A DNA stretch of 64,000 nt, taken from Adineta steineri. Its lineage: Eukaryota; Rotifera; Eurotatoria; Adinetida; Adinetidae. Within the stretch, counting starts at the first letter, position 1. Each line of letters begins with the position of its first letter. A model generated the notes under the pieces. That model did not search any database. It saw nothing but the letters and a program-made list of their open reading frames with translations, and was not told the DNA's origin. The stretch covers positions 903,115 to 967,114 of the forward strand of contig CAJNOI010000002.1 in the NCBI GenBank assembly GCA_905250115.1, given 5' to 3'. Both the position numbers and the translations under genes were made by a program. Positions 1-14,200 of the stretch are shown piece after piece.

Positions 1-1639
1 CTAACGTTTTTCTTCTCTCTTATGTATGCCTATTGATGCCAATAATATAAAGAGCAAAAAAACGCACTATAAGATGTATTTGGTTGATTTATCATTTAAA
101 TATGATCGTGACAAATATCATATATCTACTTTTTTTTTTGATATCTTTCTTATTCTGACAGGACAAGATAGTCTATAATATGTTACTTTATGAATCTAAT
201 CTCTATATATGATAATATCATTAAAAGCTGGTCTACTCTTCCGTTTTTTTTCTTCACCATCTCTCATCTTTTTAGACATACCATGATTAATAATTATCGA
301 TGATTTGTATCAACAGTTCTTGTATATGAATATACAAATGGATTAGGCCTATTATCATTATTCTAACAATATAACCCTATATTTATAGAAGAAAGACTGT
401 CATACCTAAATCAATCTATATGAATAGTATTCCTTGGTCGATAGCAATACTAACAATTAGAATAGCTCTCAAAATAAAAATTATTTTCTATTTAATAAAG
501 ATAACGCAGATTTGCATTGGCCAATTATAGATGAGATTCGGAAAGAGAATTCTTTTCTATTATTTTATTACTCTAGCCTTTTTTTTTCGTTGGTTTTTCC
601 TTAATATGATGATGGCTCTGATTCATATGCATAACATGAGATGGATGTTATTTGTTCTCTTGACTTAATTGCGTCAACACTATTCATCTTTTTCTCATGA
701 CTAGTTCGACTCATCATCAGTCGTCGATTCAGTCACAGCTCATCGATAGTATGAATATAAATAGAAAGAAAGAATTATGAAAATCAAAAAAAAGAAGAAG
801 AGATTTTCTCGTTTTTGGATAAATAAGATTTGGCTTTAGGACAAGCGGATACTGTGCATTTCTCTCTCTCCCTCTTTTTTTCTGCTATCTTCCTGAATGT
901 TGTTCAATTCTACTTTCTCTAGAGATTTAATAATCATGCAAATAATTTTCTATATTGCATTCTTTTTTTTCTGCTCTATATTCTTTTTGAATTAACTAAA
1001 AATATGCCAATAGTGTCATCATTCTTTGATCTTTCTATTGATATAAAGCAAAAGAGTACAATAGAGATCCATTTTGTTCCAAATGAAAAAACTCAATGAT
1101 CTCGCGTTCTCATTCTCTGTCTCACTATATATAAACTATAATACTATTTAGCAATTCCAATCGAGCTCTTTCGATATTAGTTATAAAATAAATCCCTTTG
1201 GAATAAAATTTTGAAATGTATAGTTTTTCTTTGTAGTAATAAAAGAAAAGAAAAGAAAAATAAAACTTACTATATTATTACTGGAGATAATATCTCTTTG
1301 AATATAATTTGTATTATTGAAGTGTTCGAAATGATGGCTATATTGGGAATAGATGGATTAGATACAATGAAATAACTGAATGTAAAACGAAGGAAAGAGA
1401 GAGGGAGAGAGAGAGAGAGAGTAAGAGAGGAAAAACGAAAAAATAGAAATGAAGACAAATACTTGAAAAAGACGAGTAAAGAAGAGAACGAGGAAGAAAT
1501 AGAGGACAGCGAAAAGGTGAGATCCCATCATCTCAAAAGTGTGCTGAACCATATGAGTCTAGTAAAGGTCAAGTTTTACGAGGAGAATTACACTAGCACG
1601 TCGTGTTTGTATACAGGTGTCGATTGATTGTGAAGAAAG

Positions 1640-1675
1640 AGAAGAAGGAGAAGAAGAAGAAGAAGAAGAAGAAAA
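1640..1675. repeat. (GAA)n / purine microsatellite
   Basis: A purine-only tract of AAG/GAA triplets. It creates an apparent poly-Ser frame on the opposite strand and is not treated as coding. Confidence 0.7.
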
Positions 1676-3060
1676 ATGAAATAAGTAATAGGTAGTTTGG
1701 ATGAATGATGAAGAGAAAAGCTCACCCTTACTTGTCATTATCAAGAGTAGCAATTAAATAACATTGATGTATATATTTGTTCGATCATTTTACATATCTA
1801 TCAAGTCGAATTTTTAACAAAACGAATGAAATTGACCGAATGACTTAAGTTTATACGATTTGGCAATCGTAAGAGTTATGTATATTTTATGAAAAAATGA
1901 AAAGAGGAAATCGATCTATCTATAAACGTGAACGTGTTGTTATTCGAACGCTTAAAGCTTAACTAGTCAGTCAACAAGTAGAATATTCTTTTCTATTGCT
2001 GATGATAGTAATCGATTGAAATTCAAGAACAAGTATACTATCGATGTTGTCGATTGCATAAATCCCTTACGTATGCAATGTATGCCAAGTTCATAGACAT
2101 ACATACACATTCTCATACAGATCGATATATTCATTACCCGATCTTATACAAGTGTATTTGCTCTGTAGGGACAAAACTGACAATTATCAGGACACCATGT
2201 TCACATGTAAGAAGGTTACTTTTTTTTTACTATAACTGCTATAACTATACTATTTCTATGTGCTTTTTCACTCAATGCGAGAGCTCTCTATTGCGCTCGC
2301 GCGCGACTAATCCAATGTTTACTGGAGGAAGGCGGAGGAGGAGGAGTAGGAGAGTGAGTGTGCTTATGCACAATCGTCACAATACAATCATAATTCGTTG
2401 TCGTGTCCGATATAGAGACGAAATACACGAATCTTGTCTTTCTTTTTTTCTTCTTGTTTATAAAGATAATTGAATGTGCTATGTAGTCGGTGATAGTGGT
2501 CATCTGATACATGCACTTTCTATTCGTTTTTTTTATTATTATTCATTCACTCTTTTCGATATAACAGATTAAGCAAGTGTTGAAATCGCCACTTCTCAAA
2601 ATCAGCGTTGTTACCTTTACAAAGAGGTATCGATGAACAAAGTGGTTACTGAAGCCAATATGTATCATTTTTCAAGTATAGATGTGCATGCATACTCTTT
2701 TCTTTTATCTTTGATAAAAGAGGAAGTAGACTTCTATACTTTTCCATCACTTACTTGCTTTCTCTTACTCTTTCGTAGCCTTCTTTTTCTAGTTCAAGAT
2801 AAAATCGATTACATCTTCTCATAGTAAATGATAAATCATTTAAACACTTATAACACATCGCATACGTTTATATATATACTAAACAAAACGATGAATCATA
2901 ATGATTTCTCTGTATAGCCAAGGCAAAAGAATGTAACAATTTTTGAGACACTAAACCTCTTTGCACAATATATATTACATTCACATGTATATATATATAT
3001 TCAATATCTTCGACGATCTATGTATCTCAATGGTCTTTTATGCTATATCAGTATATGGAT

Positions 3061-3084
3061 ATATATATATATATATATATATAT
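3061..3084. repeat. (AT)n microsatellite
   Basis: Uninterrupted alternating A and T over 24 bases in non-coding DNA. Similar AT tracts occur near 53630-53650 (an intron) and 59482-59505 (intergenic). Confidence 0.8.
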
Positions 3085-6000
3085 TATTTTCATCTGTCAA
3101 GGGAGATGAAGAGAAACGAGAAGAAAAAAGAATACATGTACAAGGCTGATCATTTTCGAGGTGTCTGTCTTCTATAGTCAGAGGTCAATATTTACTAATG
3201 TTCAAGTAAAAGACATTGAAAAAATAACGGAAGAAACCTCTTTATCAATAACTTTGTCTTCTTACCCTCTTTGTATTATTTGATCAACTATTGTTGTTCT
3301 GTCTGTCTGAAGTGGCATTCATCTATGTCCGGTGACGAGACTACTATATGTAGGGGTAGAGGGCATCATCTTCTTTTTACCATCTATCTTATTTTTCTTC
3401 TTCTTCTTCTTCTTTCCTCCTCATCGATCTTTTCTTTGCCGTATTTATAATGATCACGTCGAACACAAACATAACAAAGAACCAGCAGAATGAACAAAAC
3501 AGATGGTCGTTCATATATGGACAATGATGATGATGATGATGATGGTATACGTCTTTCTTTACCCGTTTAATATGATGTGGCGTTTTCCTGTTTTTATCAT
3601 AAGGTTAATCGTCTCCTGTGGTATAAGAACTAACGGATGAGAAAAACATTTGTCTAATGCATACCTCTATTCCTCTTCAATATAGTTGCCTCCAAGTTAT
3701 TTCTAACTACACCACACATGTCTATGTATATGTGTATATATATATAAAGATGTTGTTGTTATTATATTTTGTGATTGCACATTTGAGAATAAAAGGAAAT
3801 CAAGCAATCATAAAGAATAGCATTAACACATCAAAACTCTAATGATTTATTATGGTTAAACCAATGAAATTTTTATTTGTTATCGATTATTAAAACATAA
3901 AAGGAGATTTTTATTTTTTATTTTAAAGATAATACAAACTGATATGTTATTCATAGACAATTGTTCAATTGATTACTCTTTTCTTCTTTTTTTTTATACT
4001 GTTCATATCATAACGATTGATTGAGCATATAGTTATACGTATACATGTATATATATCGATTCTTATTCTAGCGTGCTTATTCGCATTTGTCGTTTATCAA
4101 TTGATATTTATTTGAAATGTAATTTGAGTACAAAAGCAAATTGTGCCGATGATTTTTCAACATATTTGAAAAAGAAGGAAAGACGATAAAAGCAATAAAA
4201 GAAAGGAAATGATTGATACTAAACGATTAGTATTACATAGTAGAAATAATCTATCGTTCAACCGAAAATAATACTTAAATAGAGGTCAAAAAGATTGAAA
4301 TTGTACGAGGATATTGTTCGAGGTTGATGATACAATCATTTACAATAAAACGAACATTGATATATGTATATACCTATAATATAATAAATAGAGAATAATA
4401 GGAGCGAAAAAATGAAAAGAATTTATTCATTGACAAAAAAAAAAGTACAATTAATAAAGTAAATATGGGTCAATATAATTAAAGTACTATCGTATTTAAT
4501 AATAAATAGAATATAAGAAATTCTTTTCTTTTGCATTATTTTAATTCATTAACAATTTTATAGGAAATTCGTTTAGCTATTACAATTATAGAGAAATTTT
4601 TAATCAATGTTTTTATAATTTGATTATAGATGATTTAATATGAATATAATTGTGTTTGAAATAAAACTATGTGCTCATATATCATCCAATCTTTTAGAAT
4701 AGCTTTATTGAGATTATAAAAAGTATTATCGATCAGGTGATATTTATATGAATTGATTATAAATATTTCATAAAATCATTCTATTTATACGATTGTATTA
4801 AAAATTATTTAATGTTCGCCTAGTATTTCATTTGATATTAAATGTTGCTTTTAATCAGGATAACTTTTCAATGATTATTAGCCTTTGGCATAAGATATTT
4901 TTGTAGTTGGATGACTAATTTCTAAATCATAGTGACATCTTTTTTTATTGGAAAATGATTAATACACTGCAATCGATTAGAATTTAATATTTTCTATAGA
5001 ATATATTGTTTAAAAAAACGAAATTTTATGAGAGATATTACGATTCTAAATTTTCTATAATTGATTGAGTAAATAGATTTAATCTAATAAAATATAACTT
5101 TTTACTGAAGCACTAAATTGAAGAAACCAACAAAATACCGTTTTTTGATTAAATATGTACTTTATATACTATTAAAAATTTCGACAGCTTGTCTCTATAT
5201 ATATAATTATATCTTGATAGTATTAGATAAATTAGTTTTTTTGTTTGGTACTATTTATTTAAGGCATTCATATCAATAGCTTTAATCCTAATCATGTGTT
5301 TATGTTATTTTTAGTTAACGTAAGAAAAAAATTAATTAATAATAATGATATTCCATCACTGTCGAAAAGAAAAAATATATGATCTACTACGTCGGATATT
5401 TATTATATATCTATATATATAGATAGATAGATAGATATAGATATATCTTTTTTCCTAATCGTGTTTTCTTTCCGATCAATTGACATCTATTAAAAATATG
5501 GGATACTAATAAACAATTTTTTTTGAAGTATAATACTTTTATAATGATAAGGTTCTTTTTTTCATTGATAAAATGATTGTATCTGTGAAACAACTCATTG
5601 AAATTTACATTATATTTATATGATGTTGTTGTTATTGCAACTGTTATAGTCATTGTCGAAATATTAGTCATTGATTGATTACATATTGTTTGCAAAAGAA
5701 AATTTTTAGAGATTAAAGAGTAGCAAGTATTACAGAAAAATACGATATATATATATATATGTCTCGACATCTGAAGGATAATCAATGGTTTATCCATAAT
5801 TCTATCTTATGCTATATATCTTCTTTCTTCTAATATAAGCCATTATTAGTTATGTATAATGGATGATAGTCATCGTATAACGCTTTGTTGAGACCCAATA
5901 AATTTCTCTCTCTCTCGTTATTCGTATTTGGTCTCTCTCGTTTCTCTTGCGTTTTTTTATCTTCTTCTCTGATAGTCAATCCATCAGTCGACGCCAAGTG

Positions 6001-7096
6001 AGATTAACGGTCTTGCTTATTCGAAAACATATCCATATAAGAACGTCATTGCACGGTCGCCCGAGAATCAGCAGATGATCGATGAATGATGTTGATGATA
6101 ATAATGATGATAGGATGATGTGACATCGACAAGAATACTTATTGTCTCTTATTCTCTTTATGGTTAGCTACATAATAACTGGCAAATAATTGAACAATTT
6201 ATCTCTTTAGCATATTTATTAGTCTATTTGTTTGATTTAAAAACCAATTGTTTTCAAACATCAAACAAATCTACGTCATGTCGCGTAAATAAACATGCAA
6301 TGTAAGAGGGTGAGCCTGTCGGAGACATAGTGTCATGTCAAAATATTTACGAATGCATTTCTATTGCTATTCGGTAGCCATAGCCTAAATGTCATTCGAT
6401 ATTCTAATGCTACGTATATTCTATTTTCTGCTAACTCCCTCTTTTTTCCTCCCTATATGTCTATCTGTTTCTCTCTTCTTCTTCTTCTCTCTTCTGGCTT
6501 CAATCGCTCACAGATGGTTGAGTGAGAAACCATTCTGATGCTCTTGTTATTAGTGAACTCAACTAGACCTCTCTACATGTACACATATGTGTGTCATGCT
6601 TGCTTTAATTTGATGAGATCTTTCTTATTACAGAGTTTTTTTGCTCTGTTTTTCTTCTTTATATTTCTCTCTTTCCAGTTTTTTTAGTTGACAATGCTGA
6701 TGTGTGTTCCTTTCTACTATTCGTGTTATTGTCTCTAGTGTGCAACAGAACTGCGATGATTGTTATTAGAAAGATATGTAAGTTCGATGATCGACTTAGT
6801 CATAGTACTAGCATGCAAATGTTTAATCAATTAAGCGTAAATATGTTAGATAGAAACAACGAATGGAGATGTTCAAATCTTAGCATGTTTGACATTCCTA
6901 TCGGGACAACGGTAGATTAAAGTATTTATCAGAAAGATATTTTATGTATAGACACGTGTATACGTTTATTCTTTTTAGTTGTTGTCGATGTTGTCGCTAT
7001 ATTCCTGAATCCCTTTTCTCTTTTTCTAGTCAGTGTAGTATGCCAATAGCTTTCACGCGTGCATACATGCGTGTATAAAAGACGATGATGCCAGCA

Positions 7097-7125
7097 ATGA
7101 TGATGATGATGATGATGATGATGAT
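7097..7125. repeat. (ATG)n microsatellite
   Basis: About nine tandem ATG triplets. Shorter copies of the same motif lie near 3525-3545 and, as CAT, near 8491-8516. On the minus strand it reads as poly-His in a spurious frame. Confidence 0.8.
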
Positions 7126-9961
7126 ATTCTCCTGAGTAAGGCTTTAAGAGAACGAATATAAGCATACAACATAAAGATGATGGTAATGCTTGCATTTTTT
7201 GTCGATCAGCTTTTAATCTGTGTACACACATGCGTGCGTTTATGCATCGTTATCAAACTTCTCGGGTAGAAATGAATCGGAAGTAGACAACCTTGCAAAC
7301 AGATCAGCTAGTAGTAGCATTCCTTTATATTTGAATGTCCAACAAAAAGAAGACGCGACAGAATCTAGAAAACTCGAAAGAAAAAGAAATTGAGAGGAAA
7401 AGGAAAAAAAAAGAGAACATAACAATTAATTTCCCTTTTTTTGAATGACTGAACGACTAAGCTGCACCAAACGATAGAGAAAGTATAATAGAAAAAAAAA
7501 CAGAGAAGAAAAAAAGGAATATAAGAATGAAAATGCACGAAAGCATAGGATGAAGGTTTGAAGAAATCTTAATGATACCGGTAGTGCAATAAGAAAGAAA
7601 ACACGTTTTGTAATCAGTATAATTTATATTATGAATATAAAATTATCTTATTTTTAAAAAGATACCACTAGTAGGTAAGATAAAATTTTTTATTTATTTG
7701 CTTTCATTAGAGAAGTGAAGAAGAAGAAGAAGAAGAATGAGTGCAAAAAAAATTTTCTTATATTGTCAAGAAAATTGACTATTGTTATCTATTGGTGCGA
7801 TGTACTAGCAGTCGATTTATCAAAAGCTAATCTTATTTCGTATACAAATACGAATTAGTGGTTCTTATCTATTAGGCAAAAGAAAAGGAAATCCGACATT
7901 TTAATTTCGTTAGCGCATAGTATTCCTTGTCAGTTAGTAGTGTTCTACTCGTCATCAATGCTTGTTGATTATTTAATAGCAGAAAAAAAAACTTGCTATT
8001 TTTTCAGTAACATAGAATGATGGATCGCGAGAGGCCATCAACAATAACATCGTTGTCATCATCACTTTTTCCCTAAAAGAAATTTCTTCGTCTTTATCTT
8101 TATTTTCCCTAATGACCACTGACAGAGAGTAAATCGGAATTGACGATCAGATCAGATATACGCGTGACTTCTAATTGTATTAAGTTAGATCTTCGTAACA
8201 GTAAGCAATATATGCATACATTGTTTATATGTTCATTAATACTACTATGCATCGTAATTCTGTTGTTCGTACTTAAATAACGATAACAACAAAAGAAAGG
8301 TGACAGACAATAGAACGCAAATTATACGATAAAGGTGAAATCTTTTACCAATAACAACTCTAACGCTTATTTTTCTTATTCATCTAAAAATCATATTTAA
8401 TAATACCCCATTCACCTCCAACAAACACATCTCGAAATCATCATCTATTCGCTAGAAGTCGCCGTCGTCGAGCTGGTTCCCATTCATTTTGTCATCATCA
8501 TCATCATCATCATCATTGCTTGTTGACGACAGTGTCAAATTAATCATTAGTCTACCTCAGTCGATGTCGACCTTGCTCTCTCTCGCTCTCTTCGTCAGAA
8601 ATCATCTGCGAATGGAGTAGAAAAAAACCAAGAAAGACAGAGAGAAAGAGAAATCAAATTTGGCAAGCTTTCTTTACTTTACACTCGTGCTTTCTAATTA
8701 GCAGTTAACAAAACTAACCAATTCACTCTATAACAGTATGTTGTTTGTTATTGCTCTTATTGCCATATAACATATAACACGAAATTTATCGTGCCAAGAG
8801 CTACCATCGATTCTCATCGCTTGTTCTTTTCAGTTCTATATAAACACTGAGTGACAGGAGGCTCTCTGTTTTATAATACATACTACTATAAAAAAATGAA
8901 ACCGTTGTTTTTTTTGTTTGTACTCTAATGTTAACGCAAATCGGGACAGAACTACAAGAGCATTCATATACTAATGCATTACTATTACTCTCATCATCAA
9001 TTTTGATCGATAAGAAAACAAAAAGAAAAAAGCGAATCAAACCTGAATCAATACACTATTCTTTTCTGGTATTAAATACACGCGTGCCTTACTGTCGCCA
9101 GTCTTCGAAGTCATTGTCACCATTTTTCATTTGACTTACTCATTTAGCTTCTTTTATATATATTATAGTCAAACGTACTATACCCAATACCCATTCGATC
9201 ATGCTGTTTCCATCCGTACGTCGTAGTTATCATTGAGCTTGTCTTATTCTAATGAGATGTCATTTAAGTCGTCGAATAAATGATATTCTGCTTTTTTCTT
9301 TCTTGTGGTCTCCCGTATTTCTTCTACTTTGTCTTCATCAATTTTTTTTCAAATTGAGTAAAAAAGAAGAAAAAAATCGAAGAAAAAATAAGGCGTGACC
9401 AGATCAAACAAAGCGAATAACGGGAAATGAGGATATCCGAGAAACGTCCGGGTAAGTGGAACAAGGGAAGTATTCATTTTTTAACCACTTTTTTTTGACT
9501 ATTTTTTAAATATGCGTTTACTCTCGTCATTTACTTGAACTTTTAAGCGTCTTATTATACCTAAATGGAAAAAAAACATTATTTATTTTCCTTCATCATC
9601 ATCTCTCTTTTTTTCCTTTATTCCGTTTTTTCTTTGATCGTCGACATTATTATTAAGAAAAACATACAGGTTTTTATAAAAATCTACAACAGGTTTTAGA
9701 ATAAATGTGTTTACATGCTTTTATTCGTATGTACGCAAAAGAAGCAAATGTTACATAAAGTTTGACGGTAAAGAAAAAATATTGATGATGTCTTATCAAA
9801 ATTATATTAGTTGACGAACTGATTTTTCTCTGAGTCAGAAAAAGTTGGTAAAGTACTAATTGATAAACATATTATTATGAAATATGAAGACAATAAAATT
9901 TCCTGACAACAATATTTATATTATCACAAAATGATAATCAAAAAACTATGCAACCTTTTCC

Positions 9962-10232
9962 TTTTCATCTGTATTTCATTCAACTAAATGGTAAGTTTCG
10001 AAAAACAAATAAATTTTGTCTCAGCGATATTTTATATAATGATTAAAATCAAACAAGTAATCATATTCTAAATAGTATTATGAATAAATTCTATAAGCTT
10101 AGTCGATATATTATAACATATAGTTTACAATTAATAACATGAAAGATGTATACATTTCATCAAGCAAAGTCTTTGATTTAAGCTACAATTAAAAAAAATG
10201 ATTATTTACTTTGAATGAAATACAGATGAAAA
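9962..10232. repeat. Fold-back repeat with 22-bp perfect arms
   Basis: The 22 bases at 9962-9983 are the exact reverse complement of 10211-10232 (both contain the core CATCTGTATTTCATTC or its complement). The 227-bp spacer between the arms is AT-rich and has no coding frame. A non-autonomous fold-back or MITE-type element is the simplest reading. No clear target-site duplication was found by eye. Confidence 0.5.
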
Positions 10233-10358
10233 TCTTTTTTTTTTGTTTTTGTTTACTATTCAATGAACATATGAATATAATTATTGTTAAATAGTTTTTA
10301 TCCTTTTCATATTTTTCTAATAATATAACTATCAATCAATTCTTTATCCATTTTCTAG

Positions 10359-10440
10359 CTGACATATGCAATTTCATCAACATCCTTTCATCAAATTTAC
10401 AAATTTTTTGATAGAATTATTTGATGAAATTGCAAGTTAG
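10359..10440 (+). ncRNA. microRNA-precursor-like hairpin (candidate)
   Basis: The 82 bases fold into one imperfect hairpin. The 5' arm segment GCAATTTCATCAA pairs fully with TTGATGAAATTGC in the 3' arm. The stem continues on both sides with small mismatches, including an ATCAAA/TTTGAT block nearer the loop, and ends in a short AU-rich loop. Length, single loop and a roughly 22-nt duplex are typical of animal pre-miRNAs. It lies about 0.75 kb upstream of the channel start on the same strand. The mature sequence is not one I recognise, and a short fold-back element is an alternative. Confidence 0.35.
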
Positions 10441-11170
10441 TAAATCAGTATATTCCTGATACAACAACATGCATGTATACATACTTCTATATGCATCTTC
10501 GATTACTATCATCAACAACACATTCAATGTGAAAAGTTGCCCCTTGGCAACGACAACAATGATGACGAGAAACTATAAGATTTCCCAAGAGATATTCATA
10601 TTGTAACTGAACGACATTTTATTACACGAAACATACTAAGATCAGACAACGTTAGAAATAACGTTGACATCCAGTTATTTAACTTCTATATACTTTCTTT
10701 TTTTTCTTTTCAGATCTATAAAATATTTAAGAATAAAAAAAAAAGTCAAGAATAACAAGAATTAGGATGATGATGGAATATATAGAAAGTTTTACCTCCT
10801 AGTTCTTTTCTGTCGGCTCGATGTAAGTCATAACAAGGTCATATTTTCTCTATCGTCTTATTAACAACATGTTTTTTTTCAGTATATAGTCACACATACA
10901 TATACATATATACAAATGTATATGTCATTTTTTATAATTTTACAGGGACATTATTCGAATATACACCTCTATGTTAAAGGTACTTGAAAATAAATGAGAT
11001 TCTGAGCAATTAATGGCCTTATATAGACGAACTTTCTTTTTGACAGAAACACATCAATAATCCCTGATTGTTATTACTGTGTTTCTTTTTTTTTTTTGTG
11101 TATATATAGATGCTTATCGGTGTCGACTGCTGTTACTATTCTCAGTCTCACGATCACCTATTCCATTCAG

Positions 11171-11206
11171 ATGATGCAGCAAGAATATTTGCTCGATCAT
11201 GGATAA
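11171..11206 (+). promoter_or_regulatory. Upstream ORF overlapping the Cav3 start codon
   Basis: Directly after an acceptor-like CATTCAG lies ATGATG. It opens an 11-codon frame ([11 protein letters not shown]) whose TAA at 11204-11206 overlaps the beginning of the channel CDS at 11199 in another frame. If the transcript starts at or before 11171, ribosomes would meet this uORF first and would terminate just past the main start, which could dampen or gate channel translation. Whether the mRNA includes this segment is not known from sequence. Confidence 0.45.
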
Positions 11207-14200
11207 AAATCGTTTAACAAAAGTCAATAATACAAATCATACTATCAATAGTATAAATAATCATTATTATACACCATCACCAACTATAGTAACAATACCA
11301 AATGATGATACGAACATACATGAAACGGATCGTTTTATAAATGAACGTGCATCATCAAATGTTATATCTGATTTACCACGTTCACGTAATCTTGAAGAAG
11401 CAGATGAAAGTGAATTACCATTTCCTGGTTTTGTTGATCAAGTCTTTTATTGTCTTAAACAAACAACAACACCACGTTATCAATGTTTACGACTAATAAC
11501 ATGGCCATGGTTTGAACGTATAAGTATGATAGTTATTATACTTAATTGTATAACACTTGGTATGTATCAACCATGTGCACATAATACGGGTTTACAATTA
11601 ACTAAAAAATGTGATACACCACGTTGTATATGGTTACAAGCAACAGATTATTTTATTTTTGGATTTTTTACTATTGAAATGTGTATTAAAATGACTGCCA
11701 TGGGAATATATGGTAAAGGAACCTATTTAGCGGAAACATGGAATAGACTTGATTGTTTTATTGTTGTTGCTGGGTACGTTTTTTCTTGAAAAAACAAAAA
11801 AAAAATTATTTTTTTTTATTTAATATTTAAAATTTATAGATTAGTTGAATCATTAATACCAGGTGATAATTTAAGTTTATCAGCTATTCGTACAGTTCGA
11901 GTTCTTCGTCCATTACGTGCCATTAATCGCGTACCATCCATGCGTATATTAGTCATGCTTTTACTTGATACATTACCAATGCTTGGAAATGTGTTACTTC
12001 TTTGTTTTTTTGTCTTCTTCATATTTGGTATTGTTGGTGTACAATTATGGAAAGGTCTATTACGTAATCGTTGTTTTTTACAATTAAATACAACAATGAT
12101 CACTGATAATACTTTATTTGAGTAGGTGTTGTTTTTATTGAAACGGAAGAAAAAATAACAAAATGAATCATTCTATTTTTCTTTTAGGGATTTTCCATAT
12201 CGGCCTTTTTATATTCCACCTGATCAAGATTCATTTGTTTGTTCAAACCCTCAGGCAAGTGGAATGACAAAATGTTCAGAAATTCCTAAATTACGAAAAG
12301 GAAATATGACATGTGAACTTGATTTTTATGCAGTACATGAACAAATGTTAAAAGATCCACATAAATCAATAAATGGTTGTATTAATTGGAATCAATATTA
12401 TAAATTTTGTAATGTATCGGATAAAAATCCTTATTCGGGTTCGATCAGTTTTGATAATATTGGTTTAGCATGGGTTGTTATATTTCAAGTAATATCATAT
12501 ATCGTTTTTTCTATATATTTATTTGTTCTTTTTTGTTCTTTAGATAATTAGTCTTGAGAGTTGGGTTAATATCATGTATTATATACAAGATGCTCATTCA
12601 TTCTGGGACTGGATTTATTTTGTTTTTCTTATTATAATTGGTTCATTTTTTATGATTAATTTATGTCTTGTTGTTATTGCAACACAATTTAGTGAGACAA
12701 AAAAACGTGAAACTGAACGTATGTTAGCTGAACGAAGACGTTTTTCACGTTCATCAAGTACATTAACAAGTGATGAGCCAGGTTCATGTTGGGAAGAAAC
12801 TATTAAATATCTTGAACGTTTATGGAAACATGCATATAAACGTTTAGTTATATCATGGAAAAATTACAGACGAAAAAGTCAGAAAACAAAAAGAGTAAAA
12901 AAATTATTCTCTTTTTCTATAATAAAATCTATGTAAAAAATTTTTTTGTTTTTCTAAAGGTTAATCAGAAACGTTTACTTGAAGTTGGAAAACATCGTCG
13001 AAAAAAATTATTAACAACAGATGATAAAAAATTATCTTCAACATCTAATCGTCCGATAGTTCATAAATCTAATTGTCGACTTTATCAGCCTATAGAAAAA
13101 TCAAGTCTTCCAACATTTCCATCAGCAGTATCATCAATAAATCCATTTTTAATTGATGCACCAACTGCTAGTCCTGAAATATCGCAAATAATCGATTCAA
13201 GAAATCCACCAAGTCCTTCTATTGAAACTCAAATAAATTTATCTTTTTCTCAAGGTGCTCATTCATTAGCACCAACTCTATCACCATTACAATTGAGGAA
13301 ATGTCTTAGAAAATCAACGGATGTTGCAGAAATTCTTTGTCCAGAAGTCAATACAATTCCATCAGCAAATAATATAGTTGAACGTTTATTAGTTGAAACA
13401 AATGAGAAAAAATCCAATATTCATTTTTGTGAATGTCATCGTGAAGATGAGATCAGTGATGATGATGATGATGATGACGACGATGATGATGATGGTAATG
13501 ATAATTATGAAGAAAGAAAAAAGAAGAAAAAATCCAGAATATGTTCATGTCTTAATAAATATTGTTTTTCATATTTAACTAAATTTCGTCAATTATTATC
13601 AAATTTTGTTGCAAGTAAATTTTTTCGTCGTGTTGTTTTAACAGCTATTGTTATAAATACTTTATCAATGGGTATTGAATATCATGGACAACCAGATTCA
13701 TTAACAAATGCATTAGAATATAGTAATATCGTTTTTACGACGTTATTTGCAATTGAAATGGTTTGTAAAATAATAGTTGATGGGTGTTTAAAATATATTA
13801 AAAATGCATATAATCTATTCGATGGTGGAATTGTTATTATGAGTGTTATTGAATTACAAGGACAAAAAAATAGTGGTCTATCTGTTTTACGTACGTTTCG
13901 TTTACTACGTGTATTAAAACTTGTACGATTTATGCCAACATTAAGACGACAATTGGTAAGACAAGATTTTTTATATATAAAAAATTGAAAAAAAAAGAAA
14001 TTCGAAAGATAGATTAAATAAACTTCATTGAAACAAAATAAATAATAAAATCATATTGGGATTTCATCCTAAACTCTTGAGAATTTACTCTTCATTATTT
14101 TCTTTTTTGTATCTTCAGAAAAGAAGATTAGTTTTCTAATGATATGAAATCATGAAGGACTAACAAAAAAAAAGGTCAATACATGAGAAATATAATGAAA

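Larger units (their letters stand above)
1..11170. other. Long non-coding region upstream of the calcium channel
   Basis: No reading frame here shows a recognisable domain, a plausible exon chain or the codon pattern of the real genes downstream. The open frames seen are low-complexity runs from GAA, GAT, AT and pyrimidine tracts. The stretch may hold promoter elements and untranslated first exons of the T-type channel gene that follows. Simple repeats, one long inverted repeat and one compact hairpin are listed separately. At about 11 kb it is by far the longest gene-free stretch in an otherwise compact window. Confidence 0.6.

Noticed and set aside
1270..1753. Several Ser/Phe-rich minus-strand open frames
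   Set aside because: They are translations of GAA/GAGA repeats and purine tracts, overlap each other and have no exon structure.
2054..2473. 139-codon + strand frame with an Arg-rich run
   Set aside because: Composition is random apart from a GGA/AGG tract; no domain, no flanking exons, and an overlapping minus frame is just as open.
6702..7425. Three small frames including a poly-His one
   Set aside because: The His run is the antisense of the ATG microsatellite; the rest lack coding character.
11834..12103. Minus-strand frame inside the channel
   Set aside because: Antisense shadow of the IS4-IS5 coding exon.
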